Assembly: GCF_021347895.1 (NCBI RefSeq)
Contig: NC_067117.1
Span: forward strand, 38,273,567-38,337,566
DNA length: 64,000 nt
Source: Acanthochromis polyacanthus
Taxonomy: Eukaryota; Chordata; Actinopteri; Pomacentridae
Direction of reading: 5' to 3'
Below are positions 37,306 through 50,989 of the stretch, in pieces (position 1 is the stretch's first letter; each line of letters starts with the position of its first letter). The translations under genes were made by a program, and so were the position numbers. The notes beneath the pieces are model-generated. The model saw only the letters and a program-made list of their open reading frames with translations. It searched no databases and was not told the origin of the DNA.

Positions 37306-37859
37306 TGCCTGTGTGTAGCCTTTGCACTGGAGGGAGTACAGCTGAGCTTCAGCCACACCTGAGACTCAACAGATTTCTGTGTAAGTACTAGTTTTGCGTA
37401 GTGCACCCAGTTTCAGCAGGACAAAATTTCAGCAGCCAATGGAATAATCATTTCATTTTTAAAGAAAAAAATGTAAAACATTTGTTTTGTAAGATACGAA
37501 AATTGACAATTTGATGCTTGTCTTTGTCGCAAAACAGCAAAAAGGATTATTGGTGATGGAAAATGACTGTTTTTGTACTTGCACAAAGCCTTGCCATGCA
37601 GGGCCACAGGCAACAACGCTAGCATGGTATTTTATCACTGCACAGCAACATATAATGCCTAAAAAGTGTTTAAGCCCAATGATGGGTCTCCCCTATTATT
37701 GGTTTTCAACACTGGATCATGATCGATTTAATTTGGCTTTTTTGACATGGATTTACAAATAAGACTACTTGAAGTTAAAGTGAAAAGAGATTTCCACAAA
37801 CTAATGTAAATTAATTAAAAATATAAAACTCAAAACATTGCATTAGTAGTCAGTATTTA

Positions 37860-38620
37860 ATTGGTGGCTGAAATCACAGCACTGAGCCTTCATGGATAGG
37901 TTTCAATCTGCCTTTTACATCTTGATCCTGCAATTTTATCCAATTTTTCTTTGCAAAATTGTTCAAGCTGTGTTAGGTTACATGGGAACATCTCTTTCAA
38001 GTCCAGCTACAAATTCTCAGTTGGATTGAAGTCTGGGCTCTATCTTGCATATTCTAGAACATTTACCTTGTCTTTAAACCATTTCCATGTAACTTTGACT
38101 GTATGCTTCTGGTCGTCATGCTGGAAAACAAATTGTCTCCCAAGTCACAATTTGTTTGAAGACTACATCAGATTGTCCTCCAGAATTTCCCTGTACTCTG
38201 CTGAATTCATTTACTCTCCATCTTCACAAGCTTCCCCACATTATGATGCTGCCATCACCATGTTTCACAGTGGGAATGATGCATTTGAGATGAAGTGCAT
38301 TGTTTGATGTCCACCAGACATATGTGTTGGCTACATTTTAGTCTTATCAGACCAAAGAGCTTTCTTCCTGCCGACTTCAGAGCTTCTTACAAGCCATCTG
38401 CCATACTCCAATTGACATTTTTTTTCCAACTGTGTCTTTCTCTTTGCCACTCTCCCACAAAGCTTTAACTGGTGAAGAACAGGCAACAGCTGTTGTATGC
38501 AGTCTTTCCCATCTCTCCTCCTTCAGAGAAGTCATAGGGTTATTGTTAGCCTCTATCTATTCTCTGGTAAGGTACCAGATTTAAATGCAGATGCTACATC
38601 TTTAGAATGTTATTGATTTT
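37860..38620 (-). mobile_element. Tc1-like transposon fragment
   Basis: On the minus strand the decayed transposase 3' half can be followed: a block equivalent to HGDGSIIMWGS, and near 38020-38035 the equivalent of PDFNPTEN. Many stops. It lies between hesx1 and cyc1. Confidence 0.75.
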
Positions 38621-38928
38621 ACTCAATGTTGTGGGTAATATAAATGAAGCCTGGATTTCTTTTCTTCATAGTTTTGTGAAATTCAACAGACAAACAGATC
38701 AAATCACTAGCGGCATTTTTATCTGGAGGTCAAAAAATTAGAACATCACAACAAAGTTTGTTCATTTACCAGTTTATAAAATATTTACATGACAGTGTGT
38801 AGATGCAGATTCCACGAGGCAAAAAATCCCACAATGACGTAGTTACCATTAAAATGGTCACGACTGTGTCACATCTACTGCTGCAGGACACAAAAGAAAT
38901 GCACACAGAAAAGTTTCTGTTAAGATAA

Positions 38929-38934
38929 TTTATT
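38929..38934 (-). terminator. Candidate cyc1 polyadenylation signal
   Basis: AATAAA on the minus strand about 525 bp after the cyc1 stop codon. It is the nearest clear hexamer I found. Confidence 0.4.
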
Positions 38935-39458
38935 TTGTACAGTAAAACAGGTTTAGCAGTTGCTTTGCAGGGAGGACAATGAAGGAAGGAGTTCCATATA
39001 CTCAGAAAACTTAATACAGCAAGTATTTCCAAGTGCTTATGCGGTTATCGAGTATCTTACAAAGATGGACTGTCAATCAACTCATTAGTCAATTGTGACA
39101 GTCTGACATGAGATGTCAAGACGTGAACTGCTACCAGTTGTGACTCGCTGCAGGTCAAACAAAATTTGCGAAGGGTGTGTTCAAGAACGCCACAAAGCTG
39201 ACGCAAGCTTGAGCCACAATATTTCAGATACAGGAAAATCTGTCGCACACCTGGATCTACCATGCCACCAACTTAAAAAAGGCATTTTCTGTACGAATAA
39301 ACACAATATATGTACTCTTAGTTATCTACCCCCTCTTAGAAAGGCATGTGTATTTGTCCATTATTATGGGTCTAAGGTCTTCTTAAGGTGAGCACTGTGG
39401 GGTCATTGAACGCAGCCATCTCAGTTTTATGCCCATCTTGGGGTGTGTTTGTTTCTGT

Positions 39459-42400
39459 TTACTTGGGAGGCCTGTAGGCAATCTTCCTGCTCTTCAGCAC
39501 AGACCACCTGTGTCTCTTCATGTAGTAGAGCAGAGGGACGAGGATGGCTGAGCCCATCAGCAGCTTTAAGAGAAGGAGAATGGAAATAAAAAGACCATAA
39601 CATTAATGAAAACATCAAAGAAACGGGTAATTATGAGCATATCAGATAGCGAGAGTATTCCTTGTTTAGTGTGTGAAATGGAAACCTTTGCTGTAAGTTT
39701 TTATCTAAATTTCTTGTGTGGGTGTATTAACATGCTCATTTCTGATATTTGAAAATTTCATGTTTTGAATAAAGAACAAACTCCCCAAAAGTACAGTAAT
39801 GTTGTATTTCACCACCCAAACTGTATTGGGACAAGTAAAACTATTTACAATTTCGAGAACACCCAGCAGACGGTGCGTTATGTACCTTCAGTCCCATGCG
39901 TTTGCGTTGGTCATGCTCCGGCTCGGCAGCCCATCTCAGGAAGGTACACACATCCTTAGCAACCTGACTCATGGTGGCAGGGGTTCCTATGGCACCAAAC
40001 AAAAACCATTAGCGCCATCATTTTTACAGGGCAACCCTGAACATTTTCTTCTGGATCTAGCATGTGTGGAAGATATGCTTAAATCTTATATTGTATGATT
40101 TTTCAATGCAAAAACAGCTTGGAGTGTGTAACTCTCTCTATAGACAGACAGTATGTATCTGGGCATGCTTAGGCAACTTGCTGAAGTTCAATCTCATGCT
40201 CAGAAGAAAGACAATTCTCTCTGTCTCTCTAAAATGTATACCTTTTTTTCCCCATGTACATAATTGTACAAGGGTATTGTAATAATCAATTAGCCTTTCA
40301 ATATGATTTGCCAACACAATGCACCATTACAAGACAGGAGTGATGGTTGCTGGAAATGCTCCTCTGTACTCCTATGGAGATATTCCATTAAAAATCGTCC
40401 GTTTCCAGCTACAATAGTCATTTACCACATTAACAATGTCTAGATTGTATTTCTCATTAATTTAATGTTATCGTCACTGAAAGAGCTGCTTTTCTTTCAA
40501 AAAGAAGGTCTCTTCTGAACAGACAGACAATTTTGTGTATCAAATACTTGGCACATTCTACTCAACTACTCAGTATAGCATTGATCAAAGAAGGAGCAGA
40601 AGTACTAAATAAGCTTGACTGTTCTGCATTGTGGTCTGGGAGGTGTTGTATTCATTTTGAATAGAGGATGTCCTTGTCAATCTGCCAGTGTAAAGCTGAG
40701 TTGTAGACTTTAGTGCTGTTACTGATGACTTTTTTGGATCAATCAACCAAACTATATTACTGTTTAGTTGATTAACTCAAAAGACCTATTTTCCTAAAAT
40801 GATTTTTAGATCAGGAAAAACCAAGACAAGCATTTATGCACCATCAATCAAAGTGGAATAAGCACAGATTCTACCCTAATCATGTACCTAAACAAATATT
40901 CTGTGGAAACTTTAAGGCAGCAGGAACACAAATTTATGGCTTTATCAGTATATTTAGCAGCTACTTCAAGTATTCACAAACCACCAAAGCCTATAGAAAC
41001 CTTTACACCTCACTGAGTTGATTGTTGCAGCAAAACGTCTTTATGCAGCAATTACATAGTCACTTTGAAGAGAAACATTTGTTACAATGAATCAAAGCAT
41101 TTTACAAAAATGCATTAAATGCATTTCTAGCACTGATGTCATCCCTTCTGTGGACTTATTGCAGCAGGCTTAGTAGACTCTGTTTAAAGTTGTCTGTTCT
41201 TATAATATAACTTGTTTAAAGAGGAAACTTGATTACTCTTAATGCTTCCAAGGGTTGGCCATTGTAGTCATTTTGACAATAACAAATGCTTAAAACAATG
41301 AACCACAATGGTTGAAATGGACATGGTCTTTGCTGTGTGATACGACACATTTGCTACTTCTCCCTTACAATTATTATTTCTATCCAAATGAGAAATGAAC
41401 CTTCTAAAATGCTGGTGGGTACTTTAAATCACTTATTGCCTTCCTATAAGCGGAAATTTCAGCTTTGGACTTTAGTTGATATTGCAAATTAATTCTAAAT
41501 AGGCTAAGTAATAATGTAGGTTGAGAAGTTGCCACAATGAGGCAGCAGAAAGAAAGGGAGGTGTGGAGAAATACCAGTGGTGAAAGTATGGGTTTATTAA
41601 CAGTGTATTTCTAAAAGTGTTTATGTATTTATGTGAAAATTTATTGTAATAAGGGAGACATTATTGAATATTTTGTCTTTTAACAAACTAAAAATTTAAG
41701 CTCAAAAATGAAAACTCGATTGGGGAATAATCTAGGATTTAAGTGTTCCCTGTACAAATTTTGGTTAAGCTGTTAACCCTTTACGCTTCAGTGCGTCGTA
41801 GGTGTACCGCCGGCGGTACACCTACTAATTTGCATAGGAATTTCAAGAATGTCCGACGGCTGCAAACACGATTATACAAACACTATACGCCGATGGAAAG
41901 CTTAGATTCTCATGAATCCGCCGGTATAAACCACTTTCAGATGTGATTACCACAGCGGGTGAGAAAAACACATTTGTCCGACAAAAACAAATATTCATCC
42001 ATCCGTTCTCTATACACGGCTTCAACGCACACAGCGCGACTCACATTTCCGGGTTCATTATTACACACAGAAAAAAAGATTCCACAAAAAACGGCCATAA
42101 TCCAACCTATTACATCCAGACAACACAAGCCAGTAAACTATTTTGTCCAAAACATGTCTTGAAGTCGGTATAAAATCCACGAATCAGTCGTTTTCAAGGA
42201 AATGCACCTCGCGATGTGCGTCCAATATTCCCTGTATTTTTCGTCATTTTTTTAAATTTAAAAATAGAATATTAGCGATTTTTTGTACTGAAAACGGCTG
42301 GAATTGACTGAAGCTTAAAGGGTTAATCCACTTCTGCAGCACAACAGCATATTGCACACAAACACACAGTTTACTCACCATCGTCATACTCCAGAATCTC

Positions 42401-45400
42401 GTTGTAGATGGGCGGGGCCATGCCGATAGCCTGACCAGGGAAGTAGGGGTTGTAATAGAGACCTTCCCTCACTGCCACTCCTGCAGGAGGCTCGCAGTAA
42501 CCAGTCAGCAGGCTAAACACGTAGTCCTCGCCGCCATGTCTGAGAGGCATAAGGAGACATGAATTCAATTTAAACTCTTTATTTATCTCCGAGGGGCAAT
42601 TAAAAAGGGCATCAACATCAACACTGTGAACAAAAAATTTGCAGGCTATTTCATGGCTTTCAGATTAACCCGATGAACACAAAGCAATATCAAGGTACTC
42701 CCCCCCCATGTCCCATTTTTTTTATCAAGTTGACTAATTTGCCACTGCATTACAAAGTCCTGCACTTCAATGTTAAGTTTAAATGCCAAAAAAGGGAAAA
42801 AAAGCTGCATTTTTTTGATTATTTAATTTTCCAAAACTCCATCCTATAACACAGTTACAATATCAGCTAAATTTATATATTTTGTAAAAAAAAAAAAAAA
42901 GTGAAACATTGTATTAGGTGTTCACAGTACTGCAAAACAGGTAATTCCATATACTACACATATTTTACTATGTAGTGTTTCCATACATGACCCCTATCTC
43001 CTCTGTTTAAACACAACTTTTACTTGAACCCAGTTCAGTCAGAATTCATTTTTGTTGTACTACTGCTGGTCACAGCTGAGTGACTATAGGTATGCTGAGG
43101 CGAGCTGGGCTTTTTGCTTTCTCCTGAATCTGATTACTGCAAACTGTTTATGGCAAATTTGTAAATGAGACATGTAGGAAAAAGTGATTCCAATGAAATA
43201 CCTCGTTTTAATATATATTCGATAGTTTCTTTCGATGAAAGCCAGCAACAGCTGGACAGTGGAAAACGAGCAGATTCTTCGTGATTTTACAACATCTTGC
43301 TATAATAAATACTGCATTTTTTGTGATTTTCAAAACAACATCATGCCCTTCAAGCCCATGTGCAGTGTGTAGGGTTAAGAGGATTAAACTTTGTAGTATT
43401 TCCTATTTTTCAGGCATTACCTGGCATTGACAATGTAGCTAAGGTCTGGAGGCAGGGCTCCATTGTTGGCGGCACGAGCAGCCTCAGGGTTGGGGTAGGG
43501 CTTAGGGAAGTAATCTGACAACTTTCCTGGCCGAGTGAACATCTCACCATTGTCATCAGGTCCATCCACAACCTCAATCTGAACACAGCACACAAGACAA
43601 ACTCTAAATATGGTCAAAAACCTAGAAATGCAACAGACAGGTGTCTCCATCTATTGGTGGAACTGAGCGTTAGTTTTTAAAAATGAGAAATAATCACATC
43701 GGTTATTAAGAATATGTATGATGTAATACACTAAGACAGGGGTATGTGATCAATTTGAAACTTCTCCACCGCACAGCTTTACCTCCTCAGCAATGGCCTT
43801 AACCTCATCCTCTGTGTGCGACACTCCCACCAGGTTTCTGAAAGCCAGGTACTCCATACTGTGGCAGGCTGAACACACCTGTTTATACACCTGGTAGCCA
43901 CGACGAATACTGCAGGGGCAGAGAGAAAAGGAAAACATGAAGGGACACTTACATTAAGAAATGTGGACATCTTCTGCGAAGTGGGAGACTGAAGGCTGCA
44001 ACAAAAAAAAGCCCACAAAAGCATGTAAATCAAAAGTTCAAATAGCTGAAATAATTTGTGGATTAAGTGACTTTCTGGTTAAAATAAGAAATGATATGCA
44101 ACTGTCTTGATACTATATCAAACCTTTCAGTCTTTTTTCCAGCAAAAAAACTTTAGCTCCTCCCTCTTCATTTTTAAATATGTGCAGCTTTTCTCTGTCT
44201 TCTTAGTGAGGAAATGGAAATGTTATTAGGTTTTAGACAATTGGTAGGAGAAGACATGTCATTTTGATGCTCAAAAACCTGTATTTTTTTGGGGGAAGGG
44301 AAGTTTTTAGAAATTTTACTCAAACAAATGTTTAATCAATTAATGAAGAAAAATATCTGTCAGCTAAAATCATTACTAAAACCTTAATTGTGACAACAAA
44401 AATGCAAATGCCTGTAAAACACCTAGAAAACAAGCTACAAACTACTAAGTTAAAGATGCCATGTGTGGGGATGGGATCAGCAAGTTCTGATTGTAGCGGC
44501 CGTGGCGCACACGTTTGTAAACGGCCCAGCGATTGGGCCGTTTACAATCGTCGTTAACAAGCTATCGTTAGCGTCGTTACCATCTCGTGGGAGTATCAGC
44601 GACAATAAAGTGTTCAAACTTGAAATGAAATCCGCGGATCCGCGGTAAATTCCCATCCCTGAAAAAAAGTGGAATTCCGCGAATTCGCGGAAAAATCACA
44701 TCCCTGTTGTAAACACCGATGTTATGTAGAGTTACAAGTGCTCAAAATCGTAACAAAGTACCTTGGGAAAAAAAAAGTTACCTTTGCGCAGATAGCTTGT
44801 CAAACTAACGCATTTCCTACATTTGACAGGATACACAGATAACAGAAGAGTAGACAGCAGTGCATAAAAACACATTTCTAGTAAGTTTAAAATCTGAAAA
44901 GTGCAAAGGCATCAACTTTTACATATAAAGTCTCTGCACTGATAATGGATGCAAGGGGCCTTATTGCTCTCAAATTCGCTGAGCTTGCAAGACTTTTAGA
45001 AACAGTTTCACACTTTCCTCACAAGGAGTATATTTGATAATTACATACACAGTGTGTGTGTCTATGTATTTCATGCAACACACCTCGCATGGTCCAGAGA
45101 GGACAGAGGTCCAGCATGGCTCCACGGGTACTGAGGAGGGTGGAGCTCCAAGTCAGAGGCTTTAACAGACCGGTGCAGCATCAGAGCGAGCCCCGCCCCA
45201 CCAGCTGTGACCACACCTAGTGTTGTCAAGACAACCTTGTTTTTCCGTGGCAGGCTGGCGAAGGACATGTTGGCCTATGAACAAACATTAGCACAACAAT
45301 ATAACAGTTAGCTGCTTTAAAAAAAAAAAAAAAAAAAGCACATTACACTTCCAGTAGACAACTTTATTCAATATTTTATACTGAGACTAGAAGAAATTTG

Positions 45401-47423
45401 CCAACAGACACAAATTTAGCTTTCAAGCGATTTTTGAAGTAAGAATACCCTGAAGTCATTGTTTGTACCAACTTAAGTGTGAGTGATTGCTGCTTTCATC
45501 AATGACAGTAAATTTAAGATCCAACAACAAAAAGAATACATCTGTTTGGACATTTGTGCTATTATCTGAAATTTCCTTGATCAAACAATTCATTGAAAAA
45601 AAATCTGCAGCACAAATCATGTACACTTAGAAATGTATAGGCATTCATTCTGTTTTAAAATCTGTAAACATGTACAAAATGTCTGAGTCTGATACTTAAA
45701 AATTTAATATACTGTTTCATATTTATTGCTTCATCTATGCAGTGTCAATAAGTGTCAAATTTGGAGAATATACTGTGACTTCTGCAGCATTTTCTTTTGG
45801 TGTAGAACCCAAAGATTTTGTGATATCTATTACATGAGACAAAGACTAGCAGTGACCACCTCAAGACTGGAACTTGTATGACATGTTATTCTTGGAAAAA
45901 TGGATACACAGATTATCAGAATAGTTGGAAATTCACTTTCTGTAGGACCTTGCTAACTTCCATCCATCCATTCTCTATACACCGCTTTAGCCTCACTAGG
46001 GTTGGGTTGGGGGGTGCTGTAGTCTATCCCGGACGACTCGGGCGAAGGCAGGGGACACCCTGGACAGGTCGCCAGTCTGTCACAGGGCTACATATACAGA
46101 CAAACAATCATACTCATATTCACACCTACGGGCAATTTAGAGTTATCAATTAACCTCAGCATATTTTTGTACTGTGGGAGGAAGCCAGAGTACCCGGAGA
46201 AAACCCACGCATTCACAGGGAGAACATGCAAACTTCATGCAGAAAGATCCCAGGCTCAGGCCGGGATTTGAACCGGAGATCTTCTTGTTGCAAGGCGAAA
46301 GTGCTAGCACCACTGTGCACCTTGCTAACTATAAAGAAATGAAAAGACAAGATTCTAAAGTAAACAATGCAATAGCATGTCCATAGTTGTCTGACAAACT
46401 GAGGGTTTACCTGGGGACACAGTTGGCAAGCTATGGTAGCATGGCAATGCCCTTGCTTGAAACGTGCAATCTGATCGTCCTTATGACACTGCCCTTCAGC
46501 AGTGCTTTAGTAACCAGACATCACATGACAGCATCCCTGTACCAAACTAAACAAGCATAACTTGCCATCAACCTCCGTCTCCAGCCTGAAACAATACTAC
46601 GCTCTGGTTATAAATTTCTCCAGGATCAGTTTGAGACTTGAATTAAAACAAGCGCAGTAGAGCCACTCTAGATATACAAGGGATGTATGAACAGTCCAAA
46701 TCATCAATCTCAAATATGATCATTTGTCTAAAGATGAAATATACAGCAATAAACGCTTTTACACAGCTTTTCTTCAACGGAAGTCCTTTCAGTCCTTGAA
46801 ATGCTAACTCGTTAGCAAACGGGTTAGCTTTACTTTAGCAGGAGCGGTTTCTGACAGAAAATGGATGAAACGTGACCTAAACTGGGAGTTAAAAAATATG
46901 AACACCGGGACTATACGCTTCAAAATTATAGATCTCCTTCTTGCATCGTTAGTTAGGAGTTAAACTGAATTTAAACCAGGCTGTACGTTTGCCGGGCATC
47001 TATGTTGCCGGGTGGTTGACACATCATGTGTTAGCTCACTGGCTAGCTCCCTACAAACAGCGACGGGTTATCGGTCTGCCGCTTTGATATTACAAGACAC
47101 CGACGCTGTGTCGATTCATACGGGTTGAGAAGGAGAAAATTTTGTTGGAGGTGAAGCTAAAGCAGCTGGTGACATCCTAGAATGTCTGAGAACACGAGTG
47201 ACCTTGTCTTACCCACCTGTCAGCAGCATAGCTAACGTTAGCTCGTCGTCAGGGTACCTCAAATCGGCGCCTTTCTGATAAACTGCTGTAATAAACATGG
47301 TCTGTCCTGAGTGACAAACGTTACACTCCTCTGTCGACCTACCTTGGGGGTCTTGACAGTCTTCGGAGTGCTGAGGAGAGTTCTCCCACTCCCCCATAGC
47401 ACCACAACTCGTAGCGCCGCCAT
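39459..47423 (-). CDS. cyc1: CYC1, cytochrome c1 of respiratory complex III
   Basis: Haem-bearing subunit of the cytochrome bc1 complex; passes electrons from the Rieske protein to cytochrome c. Seven exons, 47343-47423, 45084-45274, 43783-43909, 43421-43578, 42379-42539, 39886-39986 and 39459-39563, join in consistent phase to 307 aa. The bipartite presequence has a basic start ([19 protein letters not shown]) and a hydrophobic sorting segment in exon 2. The mature part starts near [14 protein letters not shown]. The haem c motif is CSACH (exon 3) and the axial methionine is in [11 protein letters not shown] (exon 5). An acidic loop, [15 protein letters not shown], opens exon 4. A C-terminal membrane anchor plus [19 protein letters not shown] closes the protein. 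No defect is seen. Confidence 0.97.
41777..42322. mobile_element. piggyBac-like MITE
   Basis: TTAA at 41773-41776 and 42323-42326 flanks inverted ends CCCTTTACGCTTCAGT and ACTGAAGCTTAAAGGG. No transposase frame. A perfect 26-bp palindrome centred on GCCGGC lies near the left end (41799-41824). In cyc1 intron 5. Confidence 0.85.
44467..44706. mobile_element. Possible hAT-type MITE
   Basis: Begins GGGATGGGATCAGC and ends near CACATCCCTG, with internal short palindromes (TCCGCGGATCCGCGG, TTCCGCGAATTCGCGGAA, CGGCCCAGCGATTGGGCCG). The ends are hAT-like, but no clean target duplication was found. In cyc1 intron 2. Confidence 0.4.
45960..46319 (+). repeat. Teleost dispersed short repeat, copy 2
   Basis: Same family and orientation as 34731-35091. 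In cyc1 intron 1. Confidence 0.85.
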
Positions 47424-47426
47424 CTT
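47416..47426 (-). promoter_or_regulatory. YY1-type site over the cyc1 start codon
   Basis: The minus strand reads AAGATGGCGGC, the YY1 consensus, with the cyc1 ATG as its centre. YY1 sites overlapping the start codon are known in many mitochondrial respiratory genes. Confidence 0.6.
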
Positions 47427-47900
47427 CTCTTCGGTTCTCTGAGCTAGGAGTGTCAAGCTACACTTACACACACATGCAGCTTTTCCAGTATGGACCTTCA
47501 GCATAGAAACGAACTGCGTGAAGCGCTTTTGACTGTATTTACAGGGGGACACCAAACATGTCAAAATAAAACCAGTGACACTAAGTCTATCACACTAACC
47601 ATGCACACAGATCATTCACAACATTAAAACGCCCTGCCTAATATTAGGTAGGTCCCCCTTGTACTGTTACAACAGCTCTGAACAACCAGGGCTTGGACAC
47701 AGCAGAACTTTTGTAGACGGAGCTTGTTCTGCTGCGTACCACAGATGCTCAATCATCCTTTATATTTTTTTATGGTACAAGAATTAATTGACTTATTTTA
47801 ATAGTTTACAATTACAAATACTTCAACTTTTAACTAATGTAGTAAAGTGCAATAATAGAATAAAATAGAACTTTATTTGTCATTGCAACAAGTACAACGG
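47424..47900. other. cyc1 upstream region, no gene recognised
   Basis: The part next to 47424 must contain the cyc1 5' UTR and promoter. No TATA box is evident. Beyond it I see no coding exon. Confidence 0.4.
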
Positions 47901-48320
47901 AATTGCAAATAACATGCATTTATAGTTAATCTTGTTTTCGCATGTGATTAACTAATGTATGTGTCTTCTTTATGCTGTGAATTGTCCTCTCTGTTCTCTC
48001 TGCAAGTATTTCTGACTCCAGAGCTGCGGTTCCTGGCCTAATCAGTTTGCCCAGTGTGTGTGAGTGGTTTTCTTTGTTGATTCTCACTTCTCATTTTCTG
48101 TCTCCAATCACTCACCTGCTGAAAGCGAGTTCTCCCTCTCCTCTGTTGTTAGGTGCTTTTTGAAAGGGAATCTTTGGGTTTCTCTCCATTTTGTTGTCAG
48201 GTCTTGATCTTAACATGTAAATTGGTCCCTTAAAAGTTCAATTTTATATCTCAAGTGGAAAGCACTTTGGGTCAGCTTATGCTGTTTTAATGTGCTATAT
48301 AAATAAGGATAAATTGACTT
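47901..48320 (+). mobile_element. LINE 3'-end fragment
   Basis: Ends with 'ggaaagcactttgggtcagc' and 'gtgctatataaataaggata', a form typical of fish LINE 3' tails. No reverse transcriptase remains. Confidence 0.55.
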
Positions 48321-48332
48321 CACTGAAGGCTG

Positions 48333-48690
48333 CACAGTGACTCGGTGGTTAACATTATCGCCTCACTGCTACAAGATCCCTGGTTTGCGTCCAGGCCTGG
48401 GCATGGGATCTTTCTGCATGGAGTTTGCATGTTCTCCCTGTGTGGGTTTTCTCCGGGTACTCCGGCTTCCTCCCACAGTCCAAAAACATGCTGAGGTTTA
48501 TTGGTGATTCTAAATTGTCCAAAGGTGTGAATGGGGAGGGTGATTGTTTGTCTCGATTTGTAGCCCTGTGATAAACTGGTGACCTGTCCAGGGTGCCCCC
48601 TGCCGTCACAAGTCAGCTGAGATAGGCTCCAGTGGCCCCGCGACCCTAATGAGGATTGGGTGGTGTATAGAGAATGGATTAATGGAAAAA
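48333..48690 (-). repeat. Teleost dispersed short repeat, copy 3 (inverted)
   Basis: Reverse complement of the family at 34731-35091 and 45960-46319, recognisable by 'ggagtttgcatgttctccct' and 'gtatagagaatgga'. Confidence 0.85.
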
Positions 48691-49234
48691 CTTAGCTGAA
48701 GTAAAGGTTGGCTGTTTGAGTGTTTAATTAGTATAATTGTATCATCACACTGTATTGTGACAAAATTCTCTGGTTTAAAATCAGTTTTCAGCTATATTTA
48801 GTTTATACAGTGTAGTTTCTGTGACTGTTTGGACCTAGTTTTCCAGCGTCAAGCTTTCGGCTCTTATTTTGAAGGCAGCCTTCACACCCGCTCTACGCAT
48901 CCGGGCTCATTCGGGAGAACTTGTCGAAAATCTTACACAACTTATTTACACAACCACTTTTTTCACGTTATTTAGTAACATATTATGAAATAAATAATAC
49001 AATATAAACATTTTCACTAGTATTTATGTACATTTTTGTTGTGTTTTTTTTTCTACCACTTTGCTTGAAACAAAGCAAACGTGATTGGGGCTTCTTTCTG
49101 AAGAAGCCGCGAGGAAAAGTCTCCACCCAGCGGCCGCTTTATGACACTACAGAACATTTGACCTGGATTATAAATTTGGTGTCAGACTAAAATATTGCTC
49201 AACAGAAATATTTACTGTTTCAACAGTCTAGACA
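48691..49234. other. No gene recognised
   Basis: AT-rich sequence, no coding frame that I can assign. It borders the left end of the large element. Confidence 0.4.
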
Positions 49235-49240
49235 CAGAAG

Positions 49241-49315
49241 TACGGAAGCGTATTGCTGCCACTCTATATAAACAAAAATTGATCATTTATATTGTAAAAA
49301 CATGATAATTATATT
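49241..49315 (+). repeat. Left terminal inverted repeat
   Basis: Starts TACGGAAGCGTATTGCTGCC and matches the reverse complement of 59843-59917 at 71 of 75 positions; the four differences are transitions. The inner part contains one copy of the unit that is expanded as a minisatellite at the right end. Confidence 0.85.
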
Positions 49316-49624
49316 CAGTGGTGTAGTCTAGTTTTTTTCTAGTGGGTATAGACCCCTTTCACATGACGTATGCATACTTAATTAGGCAGCTGCACGTGCA
49401 GACCCGGTGCAAAACAAAGCCTGTTTACCTGGCCAACGCCTGATATTGCAAGCTCGAATAGGTGTTTTTATATAAATATAAATATGCCTTCTTGTTGTGC
49501 TGTCGGCTGTCAGAATCGCAGTACAGACAACCCTCATTTAAAATTTTATTCAATACTTGGAGGTAGGGTTGCCACCCGTCCCGTAAAATACGGAATCGTC
49601 CTTTATTTGACAATTAATCGTTGC

Positions 49625-49649
49625 GTCCCGTATTGACGCAATACGGGAC
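49625..49649. repeat. Perfect 11-bp hairpin
   Basis: GTCCCGTATTG, loop ACG, then the exact inverse. It lies in a repeat-like insert (from about 49567) in the first THAP intron. Confidence 0.7.
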
Positions 49650-50989
49650 TCAATTTGTTCCGTATTTTCATAAATGTATCATAAACGTCTGTCACACAGT
49701 CATCAAAAATGTATAATGAATAAAATAAAACACAGGAAATATTAAGGACAGCCAATTTCATCTTAGTAGAACCTACGAGGACCTGACGTGACATACAGTG
49801 GATAGACCTCAGAAGCCAGTGTCGTCTTTGTTTGCCTGCCTGCACGGTCCTGTCACAAGTTGCTAGTTACAGACTGCTGCGCGCTGCACCAGGGCATTTA
49901 AAAATGTCTAACCCCGAAGCTCCACCACATCCTCCTAAGAAACGCAAACGTCTGCAGATGTACAGATGTGAGTGGCTACGTGCGATCAACTGGGATAATC
50001 GGTCGGAGGCACAAATAAAGAATGCATGGCTTTGCAGTGCACATTTCATTTCAGGTAAACGGTCATTCAATTTTGATTTACATTTGTAAAATCCTTTAAA
50101 ATCATGGAAATGTTACATCACCCAATATAAAAATTAGATATGTAGAGAAAAGATCCCGTGGATAGTGCTTTATCATTATCGTGCATGTGAGCGATAATAG
50201 GGTGTTTTGTCATTACCGCAATGAATATGTTTGTTGACTTAGCCTTGTTATTTTGTTTTACGGGACTTTAATAATTATAATAAATACAATTTTAACAGGT
50301 CGTGCATCTGACGATTCAGACAGTCCTGATTTCGTGCCTTCAGTATTTCCTCACAGGCGTGACAGTGCCAACAGCACCAAAGCTAAGAACAAAATTGACA
50401 GGTAATTTGTACACTCGCACCACATTTCTGATACTGGATGGTATGTGAGTTCTTGTACGTGACCGCAAAGCACTAAATTAACAGCATCAAGGAATTTGTT
50501 AGTGATGTTACGCTCGAGCCAGTTTGCTCGACACAGTGCCGAGCTTTTGAAGCCAAAGTGTTCCGAGGCGGTGTTTCGATCCCTGCTTCAGCATGCCCAC
50601 AATCACGTGACTATCGAGAACGAGGCCTCGTTACGTCACATCGCGTGTCGTGGTGCTTCGAGCAAACTTTGAAGGGGTTGGACATTTCAATCTGTCCAGG
50701 TCTTAAAAGGCATAGGGGTCTGATTCACTCCTCAAATTGTGGGTTTTTGAGAGGAGGAGATTACGCTAGTGCATTTGGCATTTGTCATTTTGAGAGAAGT
50801 TAGGGAGAGTATACATTTAGTTAGAATTTAGTTTAGATATATCTAGTTGCATTTCATACATTAAATAACACACAGATACATACGCATAGATTCACTCATA
50901 CACAACACACATTCATTCATAGAAACACACTACACATATATGCACACAAACATACATATATAACGTTTTAAAACATTTATTGCAAGTAC

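Noticed and set aside
50510..50810. Possible short interspersed element with 'cgagccagtttgctcgacac'
   Set aside because: I could not define ends, a target duplication or a coding frame, so it is left unannotated.
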